DNA of 64,000 nt, from positions 96,088,001 through 96,152,000 of the forward strand of contig CM060881.1 of NCBI GenBank assembly GCA_030762935.1. The letters are read 5' to 3'. Made by a program: the position numbers and the translations under genes. The notes beneath the pieces were generated by a model that was not told the DNA's origin, made no database searches, and worked only from the letters and a program-made list of their open reading frames with translations. The stretch comes from Hymenopus coronatus (Eukaryota; Arthropoda; Insecta; Mantodea; Hymenopodidae). Within the stretch, counting starts at the first letter, position 1; the number at the start of each line of letters is the position of its first letter. Of the stretch, positions 45,781 to 57,547 are shown one piece after another.

Positions 45781-46230
45781 ATCATGGTTATATAAAACAT
45801 ATGTAAAACGGCATAAAAAAGTAGGTAATTTTATTTATGTTGAATGATTGCAAAATAGCTTCAGCTCTCTTTTTGAATTCGAAGAGCAATGCATTCCATC
45901 CTCCCTCAAGCAGCAGAACTACCATATTACATCAACTGATCAACTGCATACTGCTAGATGCATAGAGTAGTATTTTACAAACACTGATTGTCATATTTAT
46001 ACATTTTCAGAGAAGGGGCAGACTTGGGGGTGCTGCAGTAGGCTTTGCTTATTGAAATTTCACTTCAAAAACACTTTGGCTAATAAATAGCAGGTTCTGA
46101 AAATCAAGAAGCAGGAACTGGTAAAGCAGTACCTATAGAGCACACACGCATGCATGCACGCATGCACTCAGTGGATCAACTTTCAAAGGATGCAGCAGGA
46201 GATAACAGATTAGAAGTAAACTACAACGAA
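45781..46230. other. Non-coding intronic stretch
   Basis: Contains a short ACACACGCATGCATGCACGC run near 46141. No element identified. Confidence 0.4.
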
Positions 46231-46680
46231 ATGCCGAAGAGCGAAGTAATTTGTCAACTAAAGTCCCCAAGTTTTGAAAATGACAGCAAAAATGGCAACA
46301 GACATTAAAAGGGGAAACTATAAAATTCTACTTTTCCACCATAAGTGACAGATTGAAAACTAAAATGAAATTAACACTGAATGTAAACCCAATATTAACA
46401 GGTCATGGTAAAACCAAATGTACTACCATCATTTCAAAATAAATGACAGTCCAATGTGTAAATGTAATCAAAATGAACAAACTGTAGATCATCTGATTTT
46501 TAATGTAGTATGTTAGACAAAGAAAGAAAAGAATTCAAGGAATCAATAAAAATGGCAGGTGGACCTGGACACAACACATAAAAGAACTTGCAAAAAATTA
46601 CACTAAAAGTTTCAGAAGATCTATTAATAGTATCAATTTTGAAAATTTATAAATTCACATATTAACACAATTGTATGTAA
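46231..46680 (+). pseudogene. LINE 3' relic (C-terminal Cys/His region)
   Basis: The plus strand reads STISDRLKTKMKLTLNVNPI, LTGHGKTKCYHHHFKINDSP and MCKCNQNEQTVDHLIF. This is the 'T-G-H-G-x-x-x-x-Y-x-x-R-F...C-x-C-x...D-x-x-H-L-I' segment at the end of Jockey/R1-type non-LTR reverse transcriptases. The final SINSINFENL also fits. A stop at about 46515 and frame changes show decay. Confidence 0.7.
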
Positions 46681-46888
46681 ATTATTGGTTACTCTCAGAC
46701 TCACTAATAAGTTAAATATATCATAAAGTTTACTAGATAGAAATTATTAGTTTTTTATGTAGTTTATTGATTTATAGTTATATTTTGTACTAATATATAT
46801 ATTCACAGCCAATTTATATATCTGTATCATCTATTTATTATCTTTTGCCTACTATTCTTACCACAGGAAAGAACTTAAGATGGATGGG

Positions 46889-46925
46889 TGAATGAATGAA
46901 TGAATGAATGAATGAATGAATGAAT
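46889..46925. repeat. (GAAT)n microsatellite
   Basis: About eight GAAT units, then degenerate AATT-rich sequence. It follows the LINE relic and may derive from its tail. Confidence 0.9.
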
Positions 46926-47261
46926 TAATGAATTAATTAATTGATCAATTGACCATTCAATCAATGAGTTTATTTACCAACTTTTCTATATAGTTTTTAA
47001 TTACAAAGTAAGTGTTACATAATACTAATATATCCTTTATTTTCTAATCTATCTACTTCAATTTAAGAAATTATGTTTATTTTATACCTCATTATAATTA
47101 ATACCATGCTATGTGTATAATGGGGATGTAATTATATTGAATCCTAGAACCTAAAGGATTGGTTATTTTTGTATACCTTATGCTAATTCCATACAATATT
47201 ATCAGCATTGTCATTCTCCTTTATGTCTTACCCAACCAATTAGTGTACAATCCACTTATTA

Positions 47262-47529
47262 TGGGGTTTTATTTATGGGCACTTCTGTGGTTCTCAACAT
47301 CCCATTCTATACTGGGCGTGAAAGACTGTTTAATTTTTCTCAGAGGCCTCTTTATCAAGCTTGAGGTTCCTGTATGTGCCATAAAGCTATAATATGGGAC
47401 CAATCTATGACACAGGACCAATGGCTTTACTTCCCTTCTGAAAGAAGCCATGTTAAAGATTTTTAAATCTGAAAAAAATCTGCCATCCTCTACCAGGTTT
47501 GAACCCACAACCTTGGGTATATGAAGTTT
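47262..47529 (-). mobile_element. SINE-A, diverged copy
   Basis: Minus-strand head truncated near ACTTCATATACCCAAGG, B box AGGTTTGAACCC-like on the plus strand (GGTTTGAACCC). The ATGGGACCAATCTATGACAC region shows a local duplication of the GGACCAA motif. It has many changes and is an old copy. Confidence 0.7.
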
Positions 47530-47624
47530 GAGTTGGGATAAAGGGCTAATTAGTGCTTAGTGCTTATGTGGTGGGGAACCAGCATAAATAATACGTGCAA
47601 TTGATCTTCACTTTCTGGATGACC

Positions 47625-48090
47625 CTCATACATTTTTTGTGTAGTAAGATTTTGTCTGCTTCTTATGATTTACGAGTTTTACAAAAGTCATTCAGATGAA
47701 GAGAACTTCAAAGGCTATTCTCAGAAGTTCAAGATATACATTTTATTTGTTATGTAAATATTTTAAATAGATATTAAAATCATTATAAATCATTAGAGCC
47801 ATTTTGAGAAAACAAACAATTTTGAAAATTTAAACAATAATTTGGAGTGTAGAATTTTGTTGAAAATCTTTGTGTCACATCTTTGGAAGATACTGAACTT
47901 AAATACTAAGTTTGGTATTTATAGAATTTTTCATTCTTAAGTTATGCTGTTCACAGATACACATATACATACAGACATAGCATGACTTTTTTGTTTTTAT
48001 GGGCCTCAAAACATGTACTTCCAGTGAAATTTTGATATCAAATTTTTGGGTGAAATACAGTACTTTCTCTTCTTGCTGTAGGATTATAAA
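47625..48090 (-). mobile_element. M1 element, palindromic-end half, next to exon 8
   Basis: Contains ATTTTTTGTGTAGTAAGATT, the TTATTTGTTATGTAAATATTT block, the microsatellite position (ACACATATACATACAGACAT) and the block GTGAAATTTTGATATCAAAT. The end is degraded (ACTTTCTCTTCTTGCTG). It stops about 75 bp before the splice acceptor of exon 8. Confidence 0.65.
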
Positions 48091-48161
48091 GGTAACGTTT
48101 TTTTCAATTGTCTCTTTTCATTTCTTAGAAAGTGTGAACATTTTTATGTTTTACTTTACAG

Positions 48162-48392
48162 AAAATAATTGGACTGCCAGAATAAATAGTGTATATGATC
48201 CTACAGAACCACTTCTTTTCTGGCAATTTCTACATTATTTATTAGAAGTATGCTGGCTGCTGTATTCTTGTGAAAATAGTCTTGAGTATGCAAAGCATCA
48301 AAAGATGCTACAAGACCCACCAGGTATATTGGGTAAAGCATTCCAGAGGTTTATTTGTGTAAATGTTTTGCCATCTGTGGAAAGTCATGTTG
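48162..48392 (+). CDS. RSPH10B: RSPH10B-like, exon 8 seen (C-terminal helical region)
   Basis: Exon of 231 bp between a TTTACTTTACAG acceptor and a TG|GTAAGT donor; two bases complete a Glu codon from exon 7, then 76 codons and one base follow (phase 1 out). Reads NNWTARINSVYDPTEPLLFW, QFLHYLLEVCWLLYSCENSL, LQDPPGILGKAFQRFICVNV and LPSVESHVG. Vertebrate RSPH10B has the equivalent 'S-P-x-x-x-x-L-x-R-x-F-L-N-Y-L-L-x-L-A-Y' and a following 'F-x-K-L-M-x-x-N-x-x-P' segment (family knowledge), so FLHYLLEVCW and RFICVNVLPS align well. The intron position inside the final G also agrees with that family. Confidence 0.92.
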
Positions 48393-48552
48393 GTAAGTTG
48401 CCTGAAATCTTAAAATAATCCAAGTTGCTTGTAACTTTTCTAATCACTGAGAAATAATTCTGATTAGCATAGTTTATTTCAAAGAAACCTAGGCTATTAA
48501 GAGGACTAAGGAATGGTTGTGTCTGCATAAATGTTTAACTAATGTCTTTGTC

Positions 48553-48775
48553 AGTCTGGGTAGCTCGGTTGGTTAAGCCCTGGCCTTCTAAACTTAAGGC
48601 TTTGAGTTCAAACCTGGCCCAGAACGATGATTTTAATGTGCTTAAAAGCAACAGCTGCATGACAGTAGATTTACTAACATATTAAAGAACAGCAGGATGA
48701 AATTCTGTCATATTGGCGGCACTGATATGATCCTGGCAATTGACAGCTTCATTAACAAACAAAATAATTTAATTT
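48553..48775 (+). mobile_element. SINE-E, full length
   Basis: Head GGGTAGCTCGGTTGGTTAAG (A box) with GAGTTCAAACC (B box). The first and last bases of the head can pair (TCTGGGT with GCCCAGA), but the T arm does not, so it is a tRNA-derived SINE rather than a tRNA gene. The distal block matches 23640-23715. Confidence 0.7.
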
Positions 48776-48853
48776 CAACAAATTAAATATGCTAATATTT
48801 GGGTGCTTAGCTACTTCAAATTAGACTAGCCAACATATTCTGTGAGCATTATA

Positions 48854-50110
48854 CAGTGACTCCCATAAATAACTGGATAGACTTTGCATTTCACTATGGA
48901 GTACTCTATAAAGCAGGATACATTATTTCTATCAAATTCAAGGTGCTCTTTGTGTTAAGCAAAACTCATTTGCAATGAATATATATCCTAAAAGTTGAAA
49001 ATTCAGCTAAACTAAGAGCTTCCCCATTCAACTTTACGCTATCATTACTTTATGACATAAAAAGAATCGAACAGAACAAATGAAGTGCATATACAATGGA
49101 GTATGTAAAGCCTGTCAATGTACAAAACAATATCTTAGAAGCAGTACATCAACTGTGCACCAACAACAGGACAAAGGCATAATATAGGGCCCAGAGGTAA
49201 GCAGAGTACATTCGAACAGAGACAATTAGTAGTTTTTCATTATGAAAAGTATAAAAAACATACTAGAAAATAACAGAGTTTGTTAATCTCAGCCAAAAGT
49301 ACAGTTTATGACATAATTCACCAATATAAATACAAATACTGAATTGAATCTCAGCTAAGCCAGTGCAACCACAACATCTTTCCAATAGGGAGAAGTCTTA
49401 CACAATACAGAAGGTAAAAAAATCCCGGATTAAGTACTCCTGTAATTTGCACTAAGATCCAAAAAGAGCTGGAACTGACATAGAGCCCTGAAAATGATAA
49501 AAAGAGTGATGAGAAAACAAGATTATATTGGCTGCATAGCAAAAATCTCTTTCAAAAATTAAAGAAAACGACTGCAGTTATAATCTTGCTAGTGCTGATG
49601 ACAGATCTGCAAGAACGAAATTTGGCATGGTTAAGCATGGTTGTGGGAGTGTAATGGTATGGGTCTGTATATCGGTTGGTGGAGTGAGAAAGCTGGTGTT
49701 TATAGACACAACCATTGACAAGTATCTTAAAATATTATAGCAAATTTGAAACCAAGTGCAGTTGGGCGTTTTGGACAGCTTTTTGTTATACCAAGATAAT
49801 GATCTGAAACATACATCCGAAATTGTGTAGCTATGGTTACTTTACAACTGTCTTCATGTACTGGATTCACCCTCTCAGTCCCTGGAACCTATAGGACCAG
49901 TATGCATTATCTTCACAGAATGCCAAATAAGTTGTGAGAGGTAACAACAAGGGGAGGAAGAATCGCAAAATATTAAGCCTTATTTCCTTTGTTCATAATT
50001 TATGTCTAATTACTTTTGAGCACACAGAAATGTTATCTATATATTTTTAATGCTTAAAAAGTTGAATTATTTAATCTTGTGTGTGAAATGATATTTATTT
50101 TTCTACCAGG
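48854..50110 (+). pseudogene. Tc1-like transposon relic
   Basis: Left end ACAGTGACTCCCATAAATAA resembles Tc1-type termini. Plus-strand pieces in order: KSTVYDIIHQYKYK (helix-turn-helix), NPGLSTPVICTKIQKELEL, MVKHGCGSVMVWVCISVGG (family 'V-x-H-G-G-G-S-V-M-V-W-G'), KLVFIDTTIDKYL, and YQDNDLKHTSEIV (family 'F-Q-Q-D-N-D-P-K-H-T-S', catalytic Asp kept). The final E-box region is lost. There are many stops and frame changes. The right terminus is uncertain. Confidence 0.75.
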
Positions 50111-50154
50111 ACAAATCATTTAGTTGTGTATTTATACTAGTCTCAATAAACTGA

Positions 50155-50430
50155 AAACTTCAATGCCATAGCCGGGATTTGAACCATGGACCTCCTGATC
50201 TCTATCCAGTTGCTCTACCACTGAGCTACCATGGCAACACGCCAGCATAGCATTGAATTTCTCAACTGACTTGCATGTTTCCCAGTAAACCGCAAGGTGA
50301 CTTACAATGTTGCACTTTAAGCCCCAGAATTCATAGTATAGCCAACTATTATGGACAATTGTGATAATTTTAATAGTTTTCTCACAGAAAAGTCTGACTT
50401 TACCTATCCAACTCTTGTCCTACACACAGT
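50155..50430 (-). mobile_element. SINE-C, full length
   Basis: Best SINE-C copy. On the minus strand: TGTTGCCATGGTAGCTCAGT (A box), GTCCATGGTTCAAATCCCGG (B box), preceded by a conserved 5' segment (CACCTTGCGGTTTACTGGG, GTCAGTTGAGAAATTCAATG). The 3' body ends near TTCAGTTTATTGAG. At the right, TTTACCTATCCAACTCTTGT (50399) belongs to another SINE-C end in the opposite orientation. Confidence 0.75.
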
Positions 50431-50559
50431 TTTATGGCTAGTAGCAGAGAAGTCAGGCAGTATTAATGTGACTATCTCTTAAACATTTATGTTTATATAA
50501 CCTGAATAAAACATATAAAATTAGAGCAAAGCGCAATAAGACTCTGTCACATACATAAA

Positions 50560-50890
50560 ATCTGATGTGTTCCATTTCATATTACTTTCTCTACTTATTC
50601 TGCAACAAAAGTTTCTTATAAAAGCTTATTCTTCTCTCTACTACATGCTAACTGAGATAAACATTATCAGAAATTGTTGTATTAGTTGCTTCTAAATATA
50701 AGGAAATAAGGGAATTAGGCTAAAAGAATAATTAAAATCTTTAAAAACTGGTTACTATGTGATACATTTGAAATTATCTTCTCTTTTTATGATAAGGGTG
50801 AAAAATTTATTCACCAGACTTTCCCTTTGAGAAAAATATAAGTAACGTGAATTTTGAAAGCAATAACAAGGAATATTTTGGAGTGTCCAC
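50560..50890 (-). mobile_element. M1 element, right-end fragment
   Basis: Starts ATCTGATGTGTTCCATTTCA, then ACTTTCTCTAC, and continues in reverse order to CAATAACAAGGAATATTTTG. The palindromic half is missing. Confidence 0.65.
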
Positions 50891-51169
50891 CAGCTGCTCC
50901 CTCCTAAGGCCTGCACTATCTTATCTATCTGCAGGCACCATCTCTTAATATAGCATCTGCATTAAAGTGGCTTCTTCCTTTCTGTGTTCTGATGTGAAAT
51001 TGTACTCTTGGAGCCTCTGGACCCAACAGGTTGTCTGGCCCTCCAGGTTCTTGAAACTCAACAAAAAAGTATAAAAACAAACAAATAAATAAATTTATCA
51101 TTCTGACACCTTGTTTCCTTTATCAGTGTGTACTATATCCAGATAAGAATTTGTTTATATTCTTTACAT

Positions 51170-52300
51170 TTTTACTTTTTCTACATGTACTATGTACATA
51201 GTGAATAGAGAAGGTATTGTAATGTACCCAAAAATATGATACCAAGATTTCACCGGAAATACATGTTTTGGTAGTGTTTAACGCCCACTTTAACTACTTA
51301 TGGCATTGCAGGCGGTGACACTGCTGATACATTAATGATGATGGAGCACCGGCGGAATGTGAAGGCAGGGGAAACCGGAGTACCCAGAGAAAACCCACCC
51401 CAGCACCACTTTGTCCACCACAAATCTCACATGCAGTCGCTTGGGATCGAACCCTGGCCATCTAGGTGAGAGTCGAGTGGTCTAACCACTCGACCACGGC
51501 ATGGCCTTGCATGTTTTGGGTCCCCCTGAATCCAAAATAAGGCATTTTTGGATAAAAGGTCAGAGTGTGAGTGTGGGTGTGGGTGTGGGGGGGGGTGTGC
51601 GTGTGCAGTATAATTAAAAAATCAAAAGACTGTCAAATACCAAACTTTGTATTTAAGTTTGTTATGTTCCAAGGATGCAACACAAAGATTTTCAAGAAAA
51701 TCCTCCCACCCCCAACTACCCTTTACATGAAACTTATTTCAAAAATTTTGGTTTTCTCAAAAATGGCTCTAACGATTTTGGTTAAAATATTGTATATTAA
51801 ATATATTTACCTGACAAATAAAATGTATATCTTGAATTTTCTGGGAATGGCCTCTGAGGACTACTTTATTCTGGATGAATTTTACAGAATTTTGTATAAC
51901 TGCTAAACAGCAAGAGATGATCAAAAACCTACCACACAAAAAATGTAGAGCAGGTTAAAACATACAATTTATGTTATATAAATTTTTTTCATGGATCATT
52001 TTTAAGGTATTCCTTGCTTTTAGTTTCAGCTTTGAAAAACTTATACTTTTCTCATACAGGAATTTGTGAACTCCTGTCCATACAAACAAAGGAACTTCAT
52101 CGCATAGCAACCAGCTTTTGACTATCACTTTAATGTATGGTACTCCATTACTTTGCTTCTACTTTCAAGGAGGCAAATAATAATGCTATTTCTGCTAATT
52201 TTTTCTCGATTAGCATGAAGTAAATAGAAGCATAAGCTTTTTAACAATAATTTGTTGCAGAGATGTAGAGAAAGTCATGTGAATGGAGCACATCAAATAT
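51170..52300 (+). mobile_element. M1 element, full length, split by a SINE-B
   Basis: Begins ACTTTTTCTACATGTACTATG with its palindromic end and ends GTAGAGAAAGTCATGTGAAT. The microsatellite here is GTGTGGGTGTGGGG-type (about 51565-51606). SINE-B at 51272-51509 interrupts the CATGTTTTGG block. Without the insert the element is about 890 bp. Confidence 0.8.
51272..51509 (-). mobile_element. SINE-B, full length, nested in M1
   Basis: Minus-strand head GGCCATGCCGTGGTCGAGTG and GGGTTCGATCCC (near-consensus B box), conserved body, left end TAGTGTTTAACGCC. Exact 10-bp target duplication CATGTTTTGG at 51262-51271 and 51510-51519, both halves belonging to M1. This shows SINE-B was active after this M1 copy had inserted. 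Confidence 0.9.
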
Positions 52301-52884
52301 TTTTGTTTTTGTTGTTTTGTTTTTTTTACAGAAGTATATTATTGCTAAACTAAATTAAAATTAATATTAACAAATTTTGAGAATTCTAATTAAAAATTTG
52401 AAAACTAATCAAATTTAATATTACACTAGAATCAGGTATATCCTCTACTTCATTTATTACAAGTTCTGGGAGCCAGAAGAAACCCTTTTCTTTTGCCTAT
52501 AATTAAACAAAATAAAAAAATTAATTACAGTGCTTAAATAAATTCACTCTACAATCATTCTCATCTTCTCTTCTTTTAACAAAATAAACTATACATAAAT
52601 TTTAAAATATAATACAGAATACATTAAATACTTTCACATAAAATTAATTAATGTAAACCTTAAATAAAATCCTTTATTAAAATCCCAATAACGCATTAGT
52701 AGAATATTCAGATGTCGAGTTTGATTGTTATATAATTCCACAAAATGAACTAGGTCTTTCATTGTTATCTTTTAGTTCAATTTTAAATTAAAAATGTATT
52801 TTTTCTTTTCTTTTCAAATTGTTGTTAACACTATGATAATTACTTACACACTTTTCACAGCACTAATTCAGCTATCTTCTCCCT
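52301..52884. other. Non-coding intronic stretch
   Basis: Very AT-rich with no recognised element. Confidence 0.4.
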
Positions 52885-53095
52885 TCAGAATCCTGGCTGC
52901 CAGAAGGTTGCCTTCTCACCAAGGAGTTCGATCGCATGTGGGATTTGTGGTAGACAAAGCGGTGCAGGGGCAGGTTTTCCCTTGCCATCACATTTCATAG
53001 TGCTCTATTTTCATTCCATGTATCATCAGCATCATCGCCTGCAGTGTCATACACAGTAAAAGCAGGTGTTAAAGGCTATATATAAAAAAAAAGGT
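52885..53095 (+). mobile_element. SINE-B, sense orientation, degraded head
   Basis: B-box remnant GAGTTCGATCGC, then GATTTGTGGTAGACAAAGCG, the body, and a 3' end TTAAAGGCT with an A-run (53085-53093). The A-box part is not recognisable. Confidence 0.7.
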
Positions 53096-53099
53096 TGCT

Positions 53100-53800
53100 A
53101 GCTTTGAATGAAATAGAAGCCTCTGCTTTTTCTTCTTCCACAATACTGATATGCTACTCTTGCTGCTAGTGTCCTTCCTCTTCTTCTTTCTTCCTCATAT
53201 CTTCCAACTCTTCTTGTTAATTTCCAAACATTTTTTCTTCAATTAAAATTAGGCTCCAGATTATTTTCTTGCTCTTCTTCTACTCTTCTTGTAATTTCTA
53301 GCTAATATTAATTCCTCTGTCTCTTCTCTGTCTCTTTAAAATTCTTTCTAATCTGCTTTTAATAACTGATATTATTTCCTGTTAAATCTCTGGTCCTTCT
53401 TCCTCCCAAGTCACTGAAGTATTTGCTAATTTCTCCAGCTGTTTGTATAAATTTTGGTGTCTTAAAATATAATAAATGGATGTCCCCCCAGCGCTTGGCA
53501 TTCTTCAGTCATGTTGTTATGTTTGTTGCTTTCAAATAATGAATGTTCAGGGGTATCAGTTGTATTACATTTATCACATATATGTTCAGTTTTCTTCTTT
53601 ACTTTCTTTCATTAAGAACCATATGGTCCATTTTCAGGATATAAAATGTATAATGTCTTTAGTCATATCTAGTCATGTCTTATACTTGGAAGGAACTCAT
53701 AAACCCTTCTTCCCTCCTCAGCTTGCTTCCATTCTGTTTACTAATTCTCCATTAAAGTCTATTTTACTTTTCTAGTATTATTGCAGTGTTTTCCCATTAT
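53100..53800 (-). pseudogene. LINE 3' relic with pyrimidine-rich plus strand
   Basis: The minus strand reads HICDKCNTTDTPEHSLFESN (family 'C-x-x-C-x-x-x-D-T-x-E-H-x-L-F-E-C') followed downstream by Glu/Lys-rich pieces (KLQEEQKKSKKII-type, QEELEDMRKKEEEG). This is the typical order at the C terminus of non-LTR retrotransposon ORF2. Frames are broken. Confidence 0.5.
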
Positions 53801-53909
53801 TTTAGCTTCCTCCTCAGGTTTTCCGTTCTTAAAATAAAACATTGATCCTCAGCTTTGATTTGTAGATCTTGCCACCCTTGCTTGGATAACTCAATTCACT
53901 AGATAATAT

Positions 53910-53911
53910 AT

Positions 53912-53978
<67 letters not shown>
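53910..53978. repeat. (TA)n microsatellite
   Basis: Uninterrupted TA for about 65 bp, preceded by TAATA units. Confidence 0.95.
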
Positions 53979-53979
<1 letters not shown>

Positions 53980-54217
53980 CAATACCTAGGAAGCTTAAAT
54001 TACAATGGGTGAATCGTTCTTGAGAAGGAACTAAAATTACTGGTGTGAAAATGATGTACAATGATCTTTTCTCTTGTAATATGCTATAAAACAATCCATT
54101 TACAAACATAGTATAAAGTGGGCTTTAATAAGTATATTGCTTTCTTTTAATTGTAGCAGTAAATTACAAAAGCTAGTTAACCCTGAATAACAATCAGATA
54201 AGAATATAATTAAAAAA

Positions 54218-54894
54218 ATTTTGTGTGTTCCATTCACATAACTTTCTCTACATTGCTGTAACAAATTATTGTCAAAAAGCTTATTCTTCTATCTACTTCA
54301 TAATAATTGAGATAAACATTAGCAGAAATTGTCTTAATTACTTGCTTCCTTGTAAATAAAGAAATATACTAGGCTAAAACGATAGACAAATATTTTAAAA
54401 GCTGGTTGCCATGTGGATAAAATCCATTTCTATGCAGGAGTTTACAACTTTCCGTGTAAGAAAAGTTTAAATATTTTACATCTGAAACAAATAACAAGGA
54501 ATATCTCAGAAATGGTCAATTCAACAAACAAACAAATTTATATGTGTGTTTTAATATGATCTACATTTTTTGTGAAGTAAGTATCTCCTACGGTTTACCA
54601 GCTATGCAAAATTCAGCAAAATTTAATCAGAATAAAGTGGTCTTTAGAGGCTATTCCCAGAAAATTCAAGATAAAGATATTTATATGGCAAATAAAATGT
54701 ATAATATACAGCATTTTAATAAAAATTGTTACAGCCATTTTTAAGAAAACCAAAATTATTGAAATTTTTCCTATGTAAAGTGTAGTTTGGGGTGGGGGAA
54801 TTTTTCTTAAAATCTTTGTGTCGCACCCTTGGAAGATACCAAATTTAAATACCAAGTTTGGTACTTACCGACTTTTTGTTTTTGAGTTATCATG

Positions 54895-54931
<37 letters not shown>

Positions 54932-55203
54932 AGGGAGGGAGGGAGGGAGAGGAAGGAAGGGAGAGGGAGGGGTAGGGGGATTGGAGGGGAGGGGGAGAGG
55001 GGGAGGGGGAGAGGGGGAGGGAGAGGGGGAGGGAGAGAGACATTCATGCACACACACACATATTTTTCTGAAAATACTTTTTTTTTTGGATACAGGGGAC
55101 CCTAAACATGTATTTCTGGTGAAATCTTGGTATGAAATTTTTGAGTGGAATGCAAAACATTTCCTATTCACTATGTACATAGTAGGTGTAGAGAAAGTAA
55201 AAA
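54218..55203 (-). mobile_element. M1 element, full length, with GA/GGGA microsatellite
   Basis: Starts GTGTGTTCCATTCACATAAC, TTTCTCTAC and ends CTATGTACATAGTAGGTGTA then GAGAAAGT. Between them the blocks run in reverse order. At the internal variable site there are about 145 bp of GA, GGGA and GGGGA units (54896-55040), followed by CACACA. Open frames here (poly-Arg/Glu or poly-Ser/Pro) are repeat artefacts. Confidence 0.85.
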
Positions 55204-56359
55204 TTCTGCACAAATATGAAATTGTAACATTACATAAAGTGATAAATTGCTCAACAAGAATCACTGTAATTGATATATGTGAAGTTACAGCTAGTTGAAA
55301 AATACCGACAGCAAAATTACAAAGACATTAGAAATTTGATACCTTACCCATAGAACATTAACTTGACTGAACTGGCATCAAACACATCTATTACAGTCAC
55401 GAAACATGTCCAGGTATTCCAACATATATTTCCAAAATAAGTTTGTAAAATCCCTATTACAGTGGCCTATGCCTGTTAACCCAAACAGCAATGGCTGCTT
55501 CTTCAACAGCCACATCCCTGCCCAGTGTCAGAAAACCATTTCACTTTCAACCATGAAACATTGTCAGAGCAAGTGCCAATGCAGCAGCTAGATGCTGTGC
55601 TTAGACAGCCTTCCAGTTGACTTGGGGAGAAGTAATGCTGTTAACCACAAGATGGCAGCTACTATATCAGGTGGTGTACTTATAATGCCACAATCTTTGA
55701 CCAAGTTGATGTTAAAACTAACAGTGCAAGAGTTGGGGTAGTAATCTATGCACCAGTAAAATGCAAAACAACTTTCCTATGGGAACTTCTTAGTACATGT
55801 AGGTACTATTTGTTTGTCTTTTATCCCTTCAGCCCATACAGCTGCTCCATTTACCACTATATAATTAAGTAATTATCGTATTCAGGGATGATCTAAATCC
55901 AGTTAGTCGAGTTTTACAATTTTCGCTTGTTTCTTGCTTTATCTATTTACTGTTTAAAATTGAGATTTTCATTTAATATTCAACTTCTGTCTTCTGGTAT
56001 TTGGATTATTAATTTTAATTACTGATTTCTTTTCAAACTTCCCTTCAAAGCCATATATAAGGATTTTGAAGTTGCAATTTCCAATTCAACTTCCTTAATA
56101 CAGATATAAAACTTGTTTGTTAGTATTAGGTATTTTTTTTGTTTTGTTAAATAGATGTGGTACAAGTGTTACAAATCAAATCAAATGTGAATTTTGTTAT
56201 GAATGATACCATTGAAACAAATCCTCCCCATAATAATGTAATAAAAAGAGTTATTGATTAATATTGCTCAGTCAAACCTCTTCTAAGAGTATTAGATGCT
56301 ACCTTTAAGAAACAAAGACTCCCATTATTTTTACTCATTTTTTTACTTCTTATTCTCAG
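55204..56359. other. Non-coding intronic stretch before exon 9
   Basis: No element recognised. It ends in a clear polypyrimidine tract and TATTCTCAG acceptor. Confidence 0.4.
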
Positions 56360-56829
56360 GACTGGCACTTTTCAGTTTTCGGGACCTTCTGCCTCTACCA
56401 GCATTGTATCAACTGTATGAGAAGATGGGCATTCCTCTTTCGGTTTCTCAGTTTGCTCGTCAAATAATCAATGGCATAACTGCACCCAGTCTGGATGATA
56501 TTATTCCAGACCAGCAAATTAAACCAGATAAATACAACAAATTTAGCAATTACACTACACCCAATCTGGAAAACATGCTGCCTGATGACAACACAATACC
56601 TGAGGGTACTAATGCTGCCACTCTTGGTTGGGAAATATTTTACATCCCATTCCCAAAACCACCATTTTGGGAAAAACAGGAAGAAAAAGAATCTCAATTT
56701 GGAGAGGACTTGGATGTTAAAAGTATTTCTACTATTCAGCATATTGGACCTAGGAAGTTAATTAAATGTCTGTCAGAAGTTTGTCCTTTAATTATGTCTG
56801 ATGAGAACATAGTTTTCATTGAATATGAG
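56360..56829 (+). CDS. RSPH10B: RSPH10B-like, exon 9 seen (C-terminal region)
   Basis: Exon of 470 bp between a TTCTCAG acceptor and a GAG|GTAAGT donor. Two bases complete Gly, then 156 codons, phase 0 out. Reads LALFSFRDLLPLPALYQLYE (family 'G-x-x-F-x-x-x-x-x-x-x-x-x-x-x-x-K/E' helix), KMGIPLSVSQFARQIING, then a lineage-specific Pro/Asp/Asn-rich loop (DDIIPDQQIKPDKYNKFSNY, PDDNTIPEGTNAA), PFPKPPFWEKQEEKE, and GPRKLIKCLSEVCPLIMSDE. The last part matches the family segment 'L-T-x-x-x-x-x-E-V-x-x-x-x-x-x-x-x-D' before the conserved F-L-E-F motif of the next exon. The loop makes the protein longer here than vertebrate homologues (inference from memory). Confidence 0.92.
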
Positions 56830-57547
56830 GTAAGTTTTAAATCTGTTGACTGCTTAACAAGAATTATTGCTCTATAAATACATCTAATTCCTTAGGCATC
56901 AGCAGAAGCAAGATTTTCTGTTGAAAATTATTTTGAAAATTCAAATTAATAATTTTACTTAGTGGTGCTTGTGTTCACTGTTCAACATAAATTTGCCTTA
57001 ATTTTCCACTAATATTCTGGTAGAATTAGTAATAACTGATTGAAATGAAAATTAACAGGTAGTAATTAAAGTAACATTATTGTAAAAAAAAAACCCCCAT
57101 ATTTCCAAATTATTCATCATCACCATCATCGTCATCATCATTAACAGTAAGATCAAGTTGGACTGCTCATCTCTCCAGCAATGTTTAGGTCTTCCTGTAC
57201 TGCATTTTCCTCCAGGTTTGTGTTTTAAAAGTATTTTGGTTAGTTTATTTTCTGGCATCCATTCTACCTATATGAAAGCCAGGTTTGTTTGTATGTACAG
57301 ATTTTGCTGTTTAAATTATATATATTTTAATTGGTCTCTAATTCAAGCTTATGTGGTCCAATGTGTGCTGGTATAACCAGCAATACTTATTAAAATTCTC
57401 ATTTCTGCCATTTCAACATTCTTTTATCACTTCTGTTAATCACCCAATTTTCAGAATCGTATTCAATCCCTTCTTCAACTTATCCATGACTTCAACTTAT
57501 TTTTCGGAGTTTGTTTAACAGTACCACATATGTTCTGAAATTTATAT
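56830..57547. other. Non-coding intronic stretch
   Basis: Contains a CAT-type short repeat (57117-57142). No element recognised. Confidence 0.4.

Noticed and set aside
48553..48625. Possible tRNA gene with a 7-bp acceptor-like pairing
   Set aside because: The T arm fails to pair and the anticodon loop is 8 nt. The distal block is shared with 23640-23715, which marks it as a SINE.
54807..55298. Overlapping Arg/Glu-rich and Ser/Pro-rich open frames
   Set aside because: They follow from the GA/GGGA microsatellite inside an M1 copy.
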